Shown: positions 23,401-34,570, counted from the stretch's first letter. The stretch is 64,000 nucleotides of DNA from Limnephilus marmoratus (GCA_917880885.1 OU862907.1:70923072-70987071), one strand, 5' to 3'. A program made the numbers and translations. Notes: generated by a model not told the origin, from the sequence alone.

Positions 23401-24461
23401 ATTATTTTTTTTGGCTCGGAATGAACAATGATATAGAAGTAACTGTGAAACAGTGTGCTCGATGCATGGAATGTTTACCTACTCCGTGTAAAGTTGAGTT
23501 GGCACCTTGGCCAATAAATGGTTTAATCTGGAGTAGATTGCATATTGACTTCATGGGACCGTTGGGAGGTCATAATTTTTTAATTATTGTTGATGCAACT
23601 ACAAAATGGATAGACTGTCATATTGTAAATAAGGTAGATTCGTTTTGTACAATAAAAGTTTTGAAAAGATTATTTTCTATGTTCGGAATCCCGGAACAAA
23701 TTGTAAGTGACAATGGTACAGCTTTCACATCGTCAGTTTTTAAGGAATTTTGTCATAATTATAATATAGAATCATTGACTTCAGCTGTACAGCATCCTGC
23801 TTCTAACGGTTTAGCTGAAAATGGGGTTAAAACAGTGAAGAATTTTTTGAAAAAAATTATGGTAAATAATAAATTTCCTATTGATTTTGAAGATAAACTT
23901 TTGACGTTTTTAGTTGATATTAGTAATACGCCTTCAATGTCTACGGGCATTGAGCCTAGTACATTAATGTTGGGTAGGAAGATTAGATCAATTTTTAATA
24001 CGATTATTCCAATAGTGGATAATGTTGAGAGTCAAGGTTTTAAAGGAATTGACAACACGGTTAAAAACAAAATGCTATTGAGCCAGCATAAACAGAAAAA
24101 GTATTATAGAGGAAGAAAATTTAAAAAGTACTTTGAGGTTGGTTCTAAAGTTTTAACCAGGGATTTAAGAAGTAATGATAATAAATGGATTTTAGGAAAA
24201 ATTTTTAAAAGATTGGGGAATAGGATTTATTTAGTTAAAATTATGTCTACGGGACAAATTTGGAAACGCCACCATGATCAGATTTCAGAGAGGAAGGTTA
24301 GGTGGGGGGAGTGTGACAGGTCTGATGATTTGCTGGACCTGGGTCCACTCTCGGATGTGGACATGACCAAATTTCCTAATTCCTCTAATTTTTGCAGGTC
24401 ACCTACACCATGGGAGGGGAGGTTACGCCCTCGAGGTCAACGCCCATGCTACACGGATTGA
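20448..24461 (+). CDS. gag-pol polyprotein, gypsy element 1
   Basis: 1337 residues from the first ATG (MEGVCKNLGTF); the frame is open upstream to 20352 without an ATG, so 20448 is preferred. Order (numbered from 20448): gag; two CCHC knuckles from about residue 218 (CFLCGKTNHLQKDC, CNRCNKSGHPSNVC); aspartic protease near 295 (VDTGAEINAIP); reverse transcriptase with FLDDILLFG near 582; RNase H near 730 (ISDASEKAL) to the DNKADFLSR region; integrase with an HHCC finger, then RLHIDFMGPL, VSDNGTAFTS and GLAENGVKT giving D, D and E; C-terminal chromodomain not seen. Gag and pol are in one frame with no shift. It acts in cytoplasmic particles and integrates cDNA in the nucleus (family knowledge). 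It is probably active or very recently so; possibly Mag lineage (inference). Confidence 0.93.
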   Translation: MEGVCKNLGTFCYRTGNWSLFKERLDQALILHDDKVLSQERKRAFLLSCLTEETFSLLCDLCFPKKVSVCSFDDLCKLFDSHCKPIQNIFESRELFYKCKQLANESIKDYAARLRGLSLTCNFELRLESCLKDIFIIGIFNEKLKHKLFVEGVNTSFSECVQLAASWEHVVNFKKVDTNLNVVHKDSNVVRKSRSDSPIRFKSAVRSKTPVNIALKKCFLCGKTNHLQKDCWKNIFCNRCNKSGHPSNVCKNSKINVGNKNKRLNSVFMLHDGTGPEPIFVDLIIGNTVLRAIVDTGAEINAIPYEVYLKDFVSCKLERCDIQLSGYDGKRLNIVGKVNLSVLFLNKSVDTQFIIIKNGNSTIVGRNFLQVFGIGLSGINAVNTSETSCDNQLNFRDSLKKKYAHVFSEKSGRLIGYEANIEVISEFRPKFVNPRSLPFSLRGKVEEELNKMLREDIIENVEISDMASPIVVVKKKDGSIRICTDFKTTLNPMLAKLKYPLPRIEDLISSLNGAKFFAKIDLRNAFGQISLNEKSRKLCVISTHVGLFRYKVLPFGLTTSPAIFMQVIQAVVGRLRNVRIFLDDILLFGNSEEELFSICESVLSKLSDCGLTINENKCSFLETEIEYLGFKISRKGVMPLENKICAITQIAVPKNVSELRSLLGVISYYRAFVHNISGILSPLYNLLKRGVKYVWSEECNIAFERVKKLLTSDNILVHFDPNLPIKLISDASEKALSAVICHVYDNGLERPIAFASRLLSETELKYSILDKEACAIIFGLKKFFQYLYGNKFVLACDNKSLVHILNTDKQVPVLAANRLQRYALILQTFDYSIEHIKSGDNKADFLSRMPINNKDNLDVCSDDIDASDYFLNYIDSLNVNTVESEFVNIIESETTLNAETMKQFSINDVNIASIIEFTANGWPDKKFLKDDLLKFWYFRVKLSTYNSCLFYNNKFVVPRELREIILNFLHQSHLGIVKSKSLARNYFFWLGMNNDIEVTVKQCARCMECLPTPCKVELAPWPINGLIWSRLHIDFMGPLGGHNFLIIVDATTKWIDCHIVNKVDSFCTIKVLKRLFSMFGIPEQIVSDNGTAFTSSVFKEFCHNYNIESLTSAVQHPASNGLAENGVKTVKNFLKKIMVNNKFPIDFEDKLLTFLVDISNTPSMSTGIEPSTLMLGRKIRSIFNTIIPIVDNVESQGFKGIDNTVKNKMLLSQHKQKKYYRGRKFKKYFEVGSKVLTRDLRSNDNKWILGKIFKRLGNRIYLVKIMSTGQIWKRHHDQISERKVRWGECDRSDDLLDLGPLSDVDMTKFPNSSNFCRSPTPWEGRLRPRGQRPCYTD

Positions 24462-24570
24462 AGACCAAGAATAATTACATATACATTGACTGGATTGAAA
24501 TATTTAGATATTTGTTTTGTATAAATTTGTGACTAAAGAAATATATGTAATTAGGTTTTAAGTGTGGGGG

Positions 24571-24736
24571 TGTGACGTATGTGTATGAGGGTGACGGCAT
24601 GAGTGCGAGACAGCGAGAATGGTATGTATAAAAGGGATGTACCCGCTGTTGAGCGCTCTCTCCATATTAATCTGGCAACCAATAAACATTGTAACATTAA
24701 CAGATGTTATTACTATCCCGATCGCAAGACACCACA
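24571..24736 (+). repeat. 3' LTR of gypsy element 1
   Basis: Identical to 19790-19955; followed directly by the target duplication GATCT. Confidence 0.95.
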
Positions 24737-24741
24737 GATCT

Positions 24742-25125
24742 ATATACAGGTTATTTCAGGATATCTAGAATTTGTATAAGATAAAGAAATTACTTGATAT
24801 ACAATTAGGTATAATTTTTCTACAGACCACCCGCCACTAGTATTAAATAATATTGTGGTACTTTTTTTGTGGTACTTTTTTGTGTCCCGAAACAATTTTA
24901 TTTTTTTTAAGTTTGGCTTGGGTCATGTTTGGTTAGGTGTTATAATCTTTTAAGTAAAGAGAATACCTTGTTGTTTGATACAGTCTTTGATTAGTTTTTT
25001 GTGATGGATTGTTGATGTATTTGAAGTTAATAGTTGCTTCAGTGTATTGGACATGCAGTTATAAAGTTTGGTTGCATAGTACTTAAAGTTTATCTACCCG
25101 TGTGAGGTATGAGTTATTGGAATAT
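24742..25125 (-). pseudogene. LINE ORF2 C-terminal fragment
   Basis: Minus-strand reading near 25110-24940 gives YYATKLYNCMSNTLKQLL and a following lysine-rich tail, resembling the C-terminus of CR1-like ORF2 (ATKLYN / APKMYN block). Frames are broken. It probably continues, beyond the gypsy insertion, into the 3' UTR at 19789-19560. Confidence 0.5.
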
Positions 25126-25403
25126 TTATATATTATTATGTATATCTCATCTTTTGAAAGAACTGCAGCATTATTGCAATAAGGAACTATGTTTTATATA
25201 TCCCATACCGTTATCATAAATAATCACGGTAATTATAAAAGTGTGAATTCTCGCGCAGGTATAGTACTTTACTGACCGTTAGCGAAATAAAAAGATGCGT
25301 AAAACATGGTCGGTGTGGAAGCACGCTGCTTTTCGAACTTTAAATGAACTTTGCCATTTTCAATTCAGTGCCGGCAACCCGGGCGTTTATTTGTTATTAG
25401 TTA
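25126..25403. other. unassigned intronic sequence
   Basis: No feature recognised between LINE debris segments. Confidence 0.3.
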
Positions 25404-25640
25404 TGTACAACATGATTTTTTTTCCTTACCCTCCTCACTAGACAAAGTCTGTTCTGAGGCTGGTAACTAACAATTTCTAATTACATAAAAACAAATAAGT
25501 GGTAAAAAACAAAAAAAAAGAAACATTTATATTATAGTAAAAATAATAATAATAAAATAAGAGGAAAATCAGAATTTAAAAACAGAGTAGAAAATAGAAA
25601 ATATATAATATTAGATTTAAAAAAATTGTCTATGGTTAAA
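25404..25640 (-). other. 3' UTR of the minus-strand LINE at 33255-30225
   Basis: Holds a LINE hairpin at 25431-25461 which in minus sense reads CCTCAGAACAGACTTTG then TCTAGTGAGG. Its position left of the plus-strand LINE suggests it is the displaced 3' end of the minus-strand LINE on the other side. Confidence 0.5.
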
Positions 25641-25889
25641 TTTGACAAGTTGCTAAGTAATTGCTCCAGTTAAGAAAGTCATTATAAAAACGATTAACTA
25701 ATCCATTTTTTGCTCAATTGCATCAGTGAAAATAGTGCTTTAAAAGCTGTATTGAGTGTTGTGGATTTTCACATTTGCATGACAGTGGACTGCAAAAGTG
25801 GCAAAAAACAGTTGCAGACTGACAGCTACAAATAACCATCACAACAATAATATTTCCATATTGTGAAATTACTTTAATAAACATTTAAT

Positions 25890-26742
25890 ATGCCTCTTTT
25901 CGACAAAACTCACTGTTCACAGTGTAAAAAGGCAACAAATAGTGAAAAAGATATACGTTGTGCAAAATGTAATATGTACTTCCACACTACATGCAGTGGG
26001 CTAACTCGCGCCGAATTACAGTCGATCACGGCGAAGTCGGCACATACTTTATCGTTTATATGCGACCTCTGCTTCACACCAAAAACGGCTACAAATCATG
26101 ATGAAAAACTAATAGAGAAGCTGAGCGCCGAAATGAAAAAATTACTGAAGTGTGAATTAACTGAAGTCAGCAAAGCAATTGATTTCTTCTCAAAAAAAAA
26201 TTGATGACTACGAGGAAGAAAAGAAAAAAATGTACCAAAAAATAAAAGATGTTCAAACTGAAAATAAAAATCTTAAAATAATGATGAATAAAATACAACA
26301 AAATGCTCTAGAGACTTCTCTAGAGATACATGGGCTTGAAATAAAAGAAAACGAAAACCCAAACATACTGGTGGAACTCATTCTTAAAAAATTAGAGTGC
26401 GAAGAACTACTATTAGACAAGAATATTGTAAGTTGCTACTCGACAAAAAAATCTATCACTTTAAAAATGAACACCAAAGAAGCTAAAGACAAAATTCTTT
26501 CCCAAAAAAAGAAAGTGGGTTTATTTTCCGAAAGAGATTTGAAATACTCCTCTTCGGAAAAGAAGATTTACATTAATGAAAAGCTTACGCCCGCCAACAA
26601 CCAACTTCTCTGGCTAGCTCGATCAACCAAATCATTGGGCTACAAATTTGCGTGGACGAAAAATGGAAATGTAATGCTTAGAAAAAATCAAGACTCCCCT
26701 ATAATATACGTGAAGGACGCAATTGATATTCCGCTACAATAA
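25890..26742 (+). pseudogene. LINE ORF1 (PHD-like finger + coiled coil + FP-type C-terminus), one frameshift
   Basis: First part 25890-26204: a Cys/His zinc-binding domain (CSQCKKATNSEKDIRCAKC, then H-T-T-C, and C-D-L-C) of PHD type. Second part 26179-26742, in another frame: lysine/glutamate-rich coiled coil, then a C-terminal domain with IYINEKLTPANNQLLWLA and NVMLRKNQDSPI, resembling the C-terminal domain of baculovirus FP-like proteins common in insect LINEs. The frame changes at an A9 run near 26190-26198. ORF1 proteins bind LINE RNA (family knowledge). Could be a real frameshift, an assembly slip or programmed slippage. Confidence 0.75.
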
Positions 26743-26786
26743 TTCGGGTACCATACAGGAAAAATCACTCTGGCATTGACACTAAA

Positions 26787-29700
26787 ATGGCTGACGAAAA
26801 CAATAACATTGTTCCTGAAACTCGTGAATGCGATAATTGTAATGAAATAAATACAATTTTCGACAATACTAACTTCACCATGATGAACATGAACATAAGA
26901 AGTATCCGAAAACATTTTGATGAATTATGTATCCTTCTCAATTCTCTATCTTTCCAGCTAGATATAATAATACTCACTGAAACTCAAATGCGAGAATGTG
27001 TTCCTTTCAGCTTACCTAATTTTAATACCTTATCGATACCTTCTAGACATACCTCACATGATAGCCTCACCTTATTTTATAATATCCAATCTGTATCCAA
27101 CATTAACGTAAATACACTAAAATTCAATTATTCAAATGCTGTCCATGTAACTTTTACCCTAAAGGGAAAAAAAATTCAATTTTGGCCATATATCGATCTC
27201 CCTCTTTATCCACTAGTCAATTCATTCTCGAAATGGAATCTTTTATAACTAAAATTAATATGAACCAATTCGATTTTTCCTTCATTGTTGGGGATATCAA
27301 TATAAACATTCAAAACGCATTATTAAATCAAACTGCCAATGAATACTTAAACCTACTGTACAGTAAAGGTTACCTGTCTTACGTGAACAGTACTACTAGG
27401 CCCAATTACCCTAATGATTCATGTCTGGATCACATTTTTCTGAAATCCAACAAAATTTACCCTCATATATCTGCCACCTTAAAAGTTGACATTACAGACC
27501 ACTACCCCACTTTCTACGGCCATTGTATTGTAAAATCACCAAGCTACACAGATCCCAATAATCATCAGCAAATCACAAAAAAAATTAATTACCTATCTCT
27601 AGACATCTCTCTGACAACCGAAACATGGGACTCAGTGCTTTCTGTTAATGATCCAAATATATCTTTAAACAATTTTTATGAGATCATTCAAAATCATGTT
27701 GAAAAATGCTATGAACCAAGAACAGCACCAAAAAGTAAACACAGACGCATAAAACCATGGATTACACGTGGTCTAATAATTTCAATTCAACACAAAAATA
27801 AACTGTTTAAAGCTTACAAAACTCACGAAAACCATTGCATATCCAACAATGAAACACAAAATTATAACAAACGGAACGATTATATTATATACAGAAATTA
27901 CCTAAACACTCTCATAAAAAAATGCAAACACCAGTACTATTCTGAGCAACTCCAAAAAGCACATAATGGCTCACGAAAAACATGGAACATCATAAATGAG
28001 ATTTCCAACAGGAATCAAAAGGAACACAAAATTCCTCAAAAAATTGTAACCGAGAACAATATAATCTTAGAGAATGTTGAAGACATTGCAAACAATTTCA
28101 ATCACTTTTTCACTAACATAGCCTCTACCCTAATAGACAATAACCCGTCTCTTAGCTTACACTCTCAGCATGTACCCTCAGACTTTTTAGAAACTAAAAA
28201 TTATACCTCTGAATTATCTGAATTTATTGAAATAACAGAAGTCGAAATATCAAACCACATTGATAACATAAACGTTAGGTCTGCAGATGGTCCTGACAAC
28301 TTAAGTAATGCTACAATTAAATCTATGAAAAAACATATAGTCAGACCACTACACCATATATTTAACACATGCATCAGTAATTGTATTTTTCCGAATAAAT
28401 TTAAATTTGCTAACATCATTCCCATACACAAATCAGGACCTCGATGTAAAACAGACAACTACAGACCAATCACATTAACTTCTCAATTGTCTAAGATATT
28501 AGAAAAATGTCTAAAAAAACGAATCATCGATTTTCTAGAATCTCATTCACTCCTATCAGCTAACCAATATGGCTTCAGGACTAAACTCAGTACTGATGAT
28601 GCTATATTTAATTTAACCAAAAATATTTATTCTAACCTAGACTCAAACATTAAAACTCTAACCATTTTTCTAGATTTAAAGAAAGCCTTTGACACAGTCA
28701 ACCATAAAACTCTTTTAAAGAAAATGACCAACATTGGAATTAAAAATAAATGCCTCATGCTGTTACAAAATTACATATTAAATCGGCAACAATGTACAAA
28801 AATTGGAACATGTTTGAGTAATTTTGACACAGTAAAACATGGAGTTCCACAAGGGACTGTATTAGGGCCGCTGCTCTTTTTAATCTATATAAATGACTTG
28901 TGTAATATTGTTATACCTGGTAAAATATTCTCATTTGCTGATGATACTGCAATAACAGTCCAAGGAAAGACATGGGAAGATACAACTAATAAAGCTAACA
29001 AATGTATTTCTATTGTCAAAGAATGGCTAGATAGAAACCTTCTTACTTTAAATTACGAAAAAACTCTATGTATTCCTTTTTATATTACACAGAAGTCAGC
29101 TCCCACAACTAATCTCAATTTAAAGTTTCATAATATTAATTGTAACCCAACCACATGCTCTAACTGTGAAGAGATGAAATCAGGAAAAATGATTAAGTAC
29201 TTAGGTGTAACCATAGATTGTCAACTTAAATGGACCAACCATATAGAAAATACTGTTAACAAACTCAGATACTTAAATTATATTTTTAAAAGAATGTGTA
29301 ACATAGTAAATATAAAAACCATAAAACTAGTTTATGATGCACTAGTCCATTCATCTCTTTCCTACGGAATAATTGGCTGGGGTGGAGCTTACAATAATCA
29401 TGTAAAACCTTTAGAAATTGCCCAAAAATCAATTATTAAGATTATGTACAAAAAAAATAAATCGTATCCCTCCAAACAATTGTTTAAGGAAACTGATATT
29501 TTGGACCTTAGACAGACCTATGGACTTCAATGTCTTAAATTTATTTACATGCGTCCAAATAACTTTCTAAAAAATTCAAATCGTACCAGCCAAAGACGTG
29601 GCACATGTGAGTATGCAGTACCCCACTGCAAAACTAGGTTGTCCCAAAGGCATATTAGTTTTATAGCTCCAAAAATGTATAATTTACTATGTACAACCTT

Positions 29701-29791
29701 TAAAGAGAACATATGTCAAAATCTTCAATCTTATAAAAAATATACCAAAATGTGGCTAAAAAACACTGAAACAGATATTTTTTTCTTATAA
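26787..29791 (+). pseudogene. LINE ORF2: endonuclease-reverse transcriptase, one frameshift
   Basis: Part one (26787-27248) starts MADENNNIVPE and enters an APE-type endonuclease: MMNMNIRSIRKHFDEL and IIILTETQ. The frame changes near 27180 and part two (27182-29791, 869 codons) continues with MAIYRSPS, SFIVGDINI, SCLDHIFLK and DITDHYP, all endonuclease landmarks. The RT follows: PIHKSGPRCKTDNYRPIT, FLDLKKAFDTVNH (motif A), HGVPQGTVLGPLLFLIYIND, FSFADDTAI (ADD). The C-terminal region ends with SFIAPKMYN. Except for the shift, the coding sequence is undamaged, suggesting a young copy. It cuts target DNA and reverse-transcribes the LINE RNA (family knowledge). Confidence 0.88.
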
Positions 29792-30078
29792 GTTTAAATA
29801 AAGCCATTAAATATATCTATCATTGGACAGCTTTTAGAGAAGATTTATAATATTGTTTGCTAGTTTATTTTGTTTGTTTTTTTTTTATGTTTTTAAATTG
29901 CACTTGTAACATCTATTCTTACAAAACTTACAAATACAATAATAACAGTGCAGGCTGTTATTATGCTGTAGTTTTTAAATGCATTTATTCAGTTACTTTT
30001 TTTTTTAAATCCCTTATTTATGTATACTTAAAATATTCACTATAACCATAGAAATAAAAGTAAAAAATCAATATTATA

Positions 30079-30105
30079 CCCACGCACAGGCATTGCCTTT
30101 GTGGG
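30079..30105 (+). other. LINE 3'-UTR hairpin
   Basis: CCCACGCACAGGC pairs with GCCTTTGTGGG; same design as the hairpins at 42076-42108, 19620-19653 and 4281-4313. Confidence 0.5.
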
Positions 30106-30191
30106 ATTTTTTTGTTCATACATTAATTATATTAAGTTTTTTATATACTTTTCATTATTTCATGTATGTATTATATGTATTGTATCAAAAA

Positions 30192-30224
<33 letters not shown>

Positions 30225-30225
<1 letters not shown>

Positions 30226-33200
30226 TATTAAGAATATTACTTAACTCTCTTCTTTCCTTGACATTCAACCAGTTTAAAAATCTTTTGAAAACCCAATTCA
30301 AATTATTAGATGCGACGTAGGTCTTTGTTTGGGCTACAAACTTATTGAATATATATGGTGCCAAGTAAGATTCATGTTTTTTTGCAAAATTTGATTTGAT
30401 ATATGGTACTTGTAATTGATTGTGTGTGTTTGCTCTTGTGTATTGCGAGTGAGTTATGAAGTGTGGTGATATTTTTATGCAGTTTTTGTAGATGATCTTC
30501 TTTATGAATAGTTTATTTATGTCTAATAGGTTATTGTTGATCATTATCTGTTCTGTCGGATGTTGATAAGGCTTTCTAAACGTAATTCTGATTATTGTTT
30601 TATGATTAATTTTAAGTGATTTGAGGTGAGTCTCTGCTGCTGCTCCCCATACTGAAATACCATACATTAGAATACTTTGACAGAGTGCATAATATATATA
30701 TTTTAGCTGAGGTAGTGACATAATGTTTCGAATTGTTTTGAAGATGTAAGAGAGTTTCCGTATTTTTTTTTAATTAGGTTAATTTGGAGATCCCATTTTA
30801 AGTTATTGTCAACAGTTAAACCGAGATATTTAATATTTTGCGCATAATCAATTTTGTCACAAACACAGCGTGAGTTAGTTAATGAGGTAACTGTGCAGGG
30901 GTGAAGATGTAGTTGTGGGCGACTATCTGGCTGACCAGCTAATGTTTTACTGAAAGTTAAGTATTTTGTTTTAGAAATATTTAGTGTCAGTAGATTATTT
31001 ATTAGCCATTTATTTACTTCAGTCATCCCTGCTTCCGTGTTTTTGAAGACGTTTTCCCATGATTGGGCTTTGAATAAAATTACAGTGTCATCTGCATAAC
31101 TGATAACTTTGTACTCTATGTTCCCTAGGCTTATCTCAGTTAGACTGTTAATGTAGATGAGAAACAGTATGGGACCTAAGACGCTGCCTTGGGGTACTCC
31201 ATACCTGTTGCCTACTTTGTCACTTTCTTGATTATTGATTTTTACAATTTGTTGTCTATTTTCAATGTAGCTGATGAACCATTTTAGTGGTGGACCTGTT
31301 ATGCCAATGTTTTTGAGTTTTTGTTGGAGTAATTTGTGTGAGATGGTGTCGAAAGCTTTTGCTAGGTCTAAGAACACTCCTAACACCTTTGAACCGCCAT
31401 CTAGGTTTTTCACTATGTAGGTGGTTAGTTCTGATAAGGCGTCTTCTGTTCCCATTTTCGCTCGAAACCCGAATTGACGGGTGGAGATCAGTTTGTGTTT
31501 GTCAAGGTATGCGAGCAGTCTTTTTTTCATAGTTTTTTCTAGTAGTTTCGATAGCAAATTTAGGAGAGTGATTGGTCTGTAATTTAAGATCAGCGTTTTG
31601 TCTCCCGATTTATGTATTGGAGTAATACAACCTATTTTTAGATGATCGGGGACAAAGCCGAGGCTGAAACTTTGGTTGAAAATATGTTGAAGTGGTATAA
31701 GTATATGTTCTCGGAGACTAATCAGTATATGATTGGAGAGGTTATCTGGGCCCACAGCAATTTGGTTTGAGAGAAATAATTAAATCCGATATTTCCTTTG
31801 TACCTATTTTGTGAGCATAAAACGAATGATTTGGTTGCATGGTAGAGGATAGTTTGGTTAAAGAGTCTTCTGTTGTGTCGTTTTTTAAAAGAATTTTTTC
31901 AGTCAAGTTAGATCCAACTTTCCGAGTTAATAAAATTAGCTATTTTACCAGGTTCATTTTTTGTAAGGGTTTTGTTTCCATTTATTAACAGTACTTTGAT
32001 CTTCGAGTCTTTTTTCGTATTGGAGAAAGTAATATCTTTGACGATTTTCCAGATTTTTTTGGGGTCATTTTTGGCGGATTTTATTTCTTTTTTGTAGTAC
32101 TTGTATTTGGCTTGTTTGATTAATTTATTACAAAGGTTTCTATATAGCAGGTAATTATTTTTTAGTTTGTCATCATACGGGTTTTTGCGCACTTGCATGT
32201 GCATTGTGTCTCTTTTATGAATGCTGTTTACTAATCCTTTCGTGATCCAGGGTGTTATTTTTTTTTCTTTATGTGAGTAGTTTTTCGGGGTATTTTTTGT
32301 TGTATGTTTAGCAATATAGGTTCCAACTGTGGTCATAAATGTGTTCAGCGCGTTGTTTGGGTCGGGTTCATTTATTACATTTGACCAAGATTCATTATGT
32401 ATGTCCTCTATTAGGGACTTAAAATTGATTTTGTCTTGTACGGAGTTGTTTTTTTCATCTTTTTGTTTCTTGTTAAGATGTATGCTTAGTGTAGTAGTGA
32501 AATGATCTGTGACCGTTGATCGAATAATGGATGAAGATGTTTTTTTCCTAGTTTTAACAAATATATGGTCAATACAGGATTCAGAGTTTGACGTAATTCT
32601 TGTTGGTGAGTTGATTGTCGAATTTAATCCATAGTGAGTAAGTAGACTTAAGTATTCTGTGGTTATTGGTTGCCCGTTTAGTAAGTTAATATTCATATCC
32701 CCTGCAATAATTAATTGTTGTGTTTTTTTTATTTTTTTCGAGAAGTTTATTTAAGGAGTTGAAGAAAGGTGAGAGATTGTTATAGCAAGGGGGTCTGTAG
32801 ACGGCAAATATGGAGATGTCTGGTCCGAGGGAGATTTGGATACAGTTTGCTTCGATTAGGTTGATTTCTGTTATTGATGAGTTTAGTGAATCTTTGGCAA
32901 AGATTACTATACCGTCGTTTTGATTTAGATGTTTTGTGGAATGGAGAGTTGTATAGTCCTTTAAGTTTAGGTTTGTGTACGAGTCATCTAACCAGCATTC
33001 AGTCAAGATAATAATGTCGAAGCTTATGTTGATTTCGTTTAGGAGGATCGAGAAATTATCGAAGTTCTTTCGAATACTTCTAATGTTTTGGGATATTATG
33101 TTTAAGTTGTGTTTTTCTGTGAACAGAAAATTACAATCTATCGCTTTGTCAAAAGTGTGTTCTGAGTTGTTAAATGTTTCTGTATCAATATTAAGTTGAG

Positions 33201-33255
33201 TGATCATGTTGCGGTTGCGAAGATACATAAGTTGATCCATACAAAGTTCACACAT
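30225..33255 (-). pseudogene. CR1-like LINE ORF2, frameshifted, 3' end displaced
   Basis: Minus strand. Endonuclease part one at 33255-32686 (NIISQNIRSIRKNFDNFSIL, IIILTECWLDD, FAVYRPPC). Part two at 32696-31908 (MNINLLNGQ, SCIDHIFVKTRK, VTDHFTTT, ITPWITKGLV). RT at 31755-30703 (PIHKSGDKTLILNYRPIT, GVFLDLAKAFDTI, YGVPQGSVLGPILFLIYINS, ISYADDTVIL). C-terminus at 30721-30225 (IYYALCQSILMYGISVWGAA, YLAPYIFNKFV). At least three frameshifts, so inactive. ORF1 is missing. The frame runs into the poly-A of the plus-strand LINE, which was inserted into this element's 3' end; its 3' UTR continues at 25640-25404. Confidence 0.85.
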
Positions 33256-33289
33256 TTTGCTAGTGGTGGTAAATTAGGAGTAATATAGG

Positions 33290-33855
33290 AGTAAAAATTG
33301 AGAGTAAAATTATTTAAATACTTTGGATAATAAAAACCTTTCAAAACATAAAATTTCATGGTAGAATAATTAGAATACTTTGGATAATAAAATAGAACCC
33401 TTTTAAACCATAATTCAAAGAGTTTGGATAATAAAAAATATAAAAACAGTAACATTTGATGGTAAAATAATAGCAGTATTTTGGATAATAGAAACCTTTA
33501 AAAACATAAAATTGGATGGTAAAATAATGAAAATACTTAGGATAATAAAAACCTTGAAATGCACAAAATTTTAAAGGGAAATTATTTAAGTACTTTGAAT
33601 AATAAAAACCTTTGAAACAATAAAATTTGACAGTAAAATTATTCAAATACTTTGGATAATAAAAACCTTTGGTACAATATAATTTGATGGAAAAATAAGT
33701 TGAGTAATATGGGTAATAAAAACTTTTAGAACAATAAAGTAATATGGTAATAATGATGGTAAAATAATTCAAATACTTGGATAATTAAAACATTTAAAGC
33801 TAAGCATTTGATGGTATAATAATAAAAAAAACATTGGATAATAAAAACCTTTGCC
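33290..33855. repeat. minisatellite, about 57-bp unit
   Basis: Nine to ten diverged copies of a unit containing TACTTTGGATAATAAAAACC and GGTAAAATAAT, directly behind the 5' end of the minus-strand LINE. The 138-codon minus-strand frame across it (repeated GFYYPKY) is a by-product of the unit length being close to a multiple of three. Confidence 0.85.
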
Positions 33856-34570
33856 AAATGAATATATCTAAGCCATGGACATATGAATATATCTAGACCT
33901 GCCCTAAGTGATAAAAGCGTATTATTTCCCCCTCCCCATACCGGTTCATGGAGCCGGCTGGGCTTACGAGAGCCTCGCTTGAATCTAAAAAATGTGACGT
34001 CATCATTCTTGTCCTGACCAGCGCCGAGCTCACATCGTACATTTTACGAACAAAAATGAGAGCTTGTGCTATACATTATACTCTAATATATGTGAACATA
34101 GCGAATGTGGGCGTTTCTCCAGTGAGCTCGTCGCTGGTTACAGGGGTAAGTAAATTATGAAACATTTGTAAAAGTGTCTTAAATAAATACGGCAACAAAA
34201 TATTCCTCTGTAAAAAAGGGCGAACTTTACTTTGCCGCATTTGGACTTCGCAAATCTGTTAACAACGTGGCGAGCAATTCGCGCTCCCATGTAAAAAGGT
34301 CTATTTATTCAAAAGCAGATTTTGCTTTTAGGAACTAAATGGTGATATTATAATGCGAGATGCCTATATACTGTCAGATTTTTTAACGAATCACTGTCAT
34401 CTTTCCCCTCTTCGCCCTCCATAGTTTGGTTTTTCCCCCTCATCTGTATCTTCTCGTCTATTCAATTTGGATGTCTATGCCTGTTGCTATTTATGTATCA
34501 GCTTAAAAGATTGACCCATAGATTTCATATCCATAGACATATACTTGTTTAAATCTTTACTTTTAGATCT
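33856..34570. other. intron sequence, no gene recognised
   Basis: Holds a segment at about 34425-34485 (CATCTGTATCTTCTCGTC) repeated in inverse orientation at 7290-7350; otherwise nothing recognised. Confidence 0.4.

Larger units (their letters stand above)
19790..24736 (+). mobile_element. intact Ty3/gypsy LTR retrotransposon 1
   Basis: Complete element: 166-bp LTRs at 19790-19955 and 24571-24736 are identical by direct reading, start TGTG and end CACA, and are flanked by a 5-bp target duplication GATCT (19785-19789, 24737-24741). A primer-binding site TGGCGCAGCTCGG follows the 5' LTR after two bases, and a purine tract GTGTGGGGG precedes the 3' LTR. One gag-pol frame fills the interior; no envelope gene. 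Identical LTRs mean a very recent insertion. It sits in intron 1 of the middle zinc-finger gene, same strand. Confidence 0.95.
25641..30224 (+). mobile_element. near full-length CR1-like LINE
   Basis: Two-ORF non-LTR retrotransposon: ORF1 25890-26742, ORF2 26787-29791, 3' UTR with hairpin 30079-30105, ending in a poly-A run of about 28 bases at 30197-30224. Each ORF has one frameshift. The 5' boundary is approximate. It is inserted in the 3' end of an opposite-strand relative. Confidence 0.85.

Noticed and set aside
33356..33772. 138-codon minus-strand frame with repeated GFYYPKY motifs
   Set aside because: It lies entirely in the 57-bp minisatellite; the periodic peptide reflects the DNA repeat, not a protein gene.
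33290..33855. Possible CRISPR-like regular repeat
   Set aside because: Repeats and spacers are both diverged copies of one unit, and the DNA is animal; it is a minisatellite.
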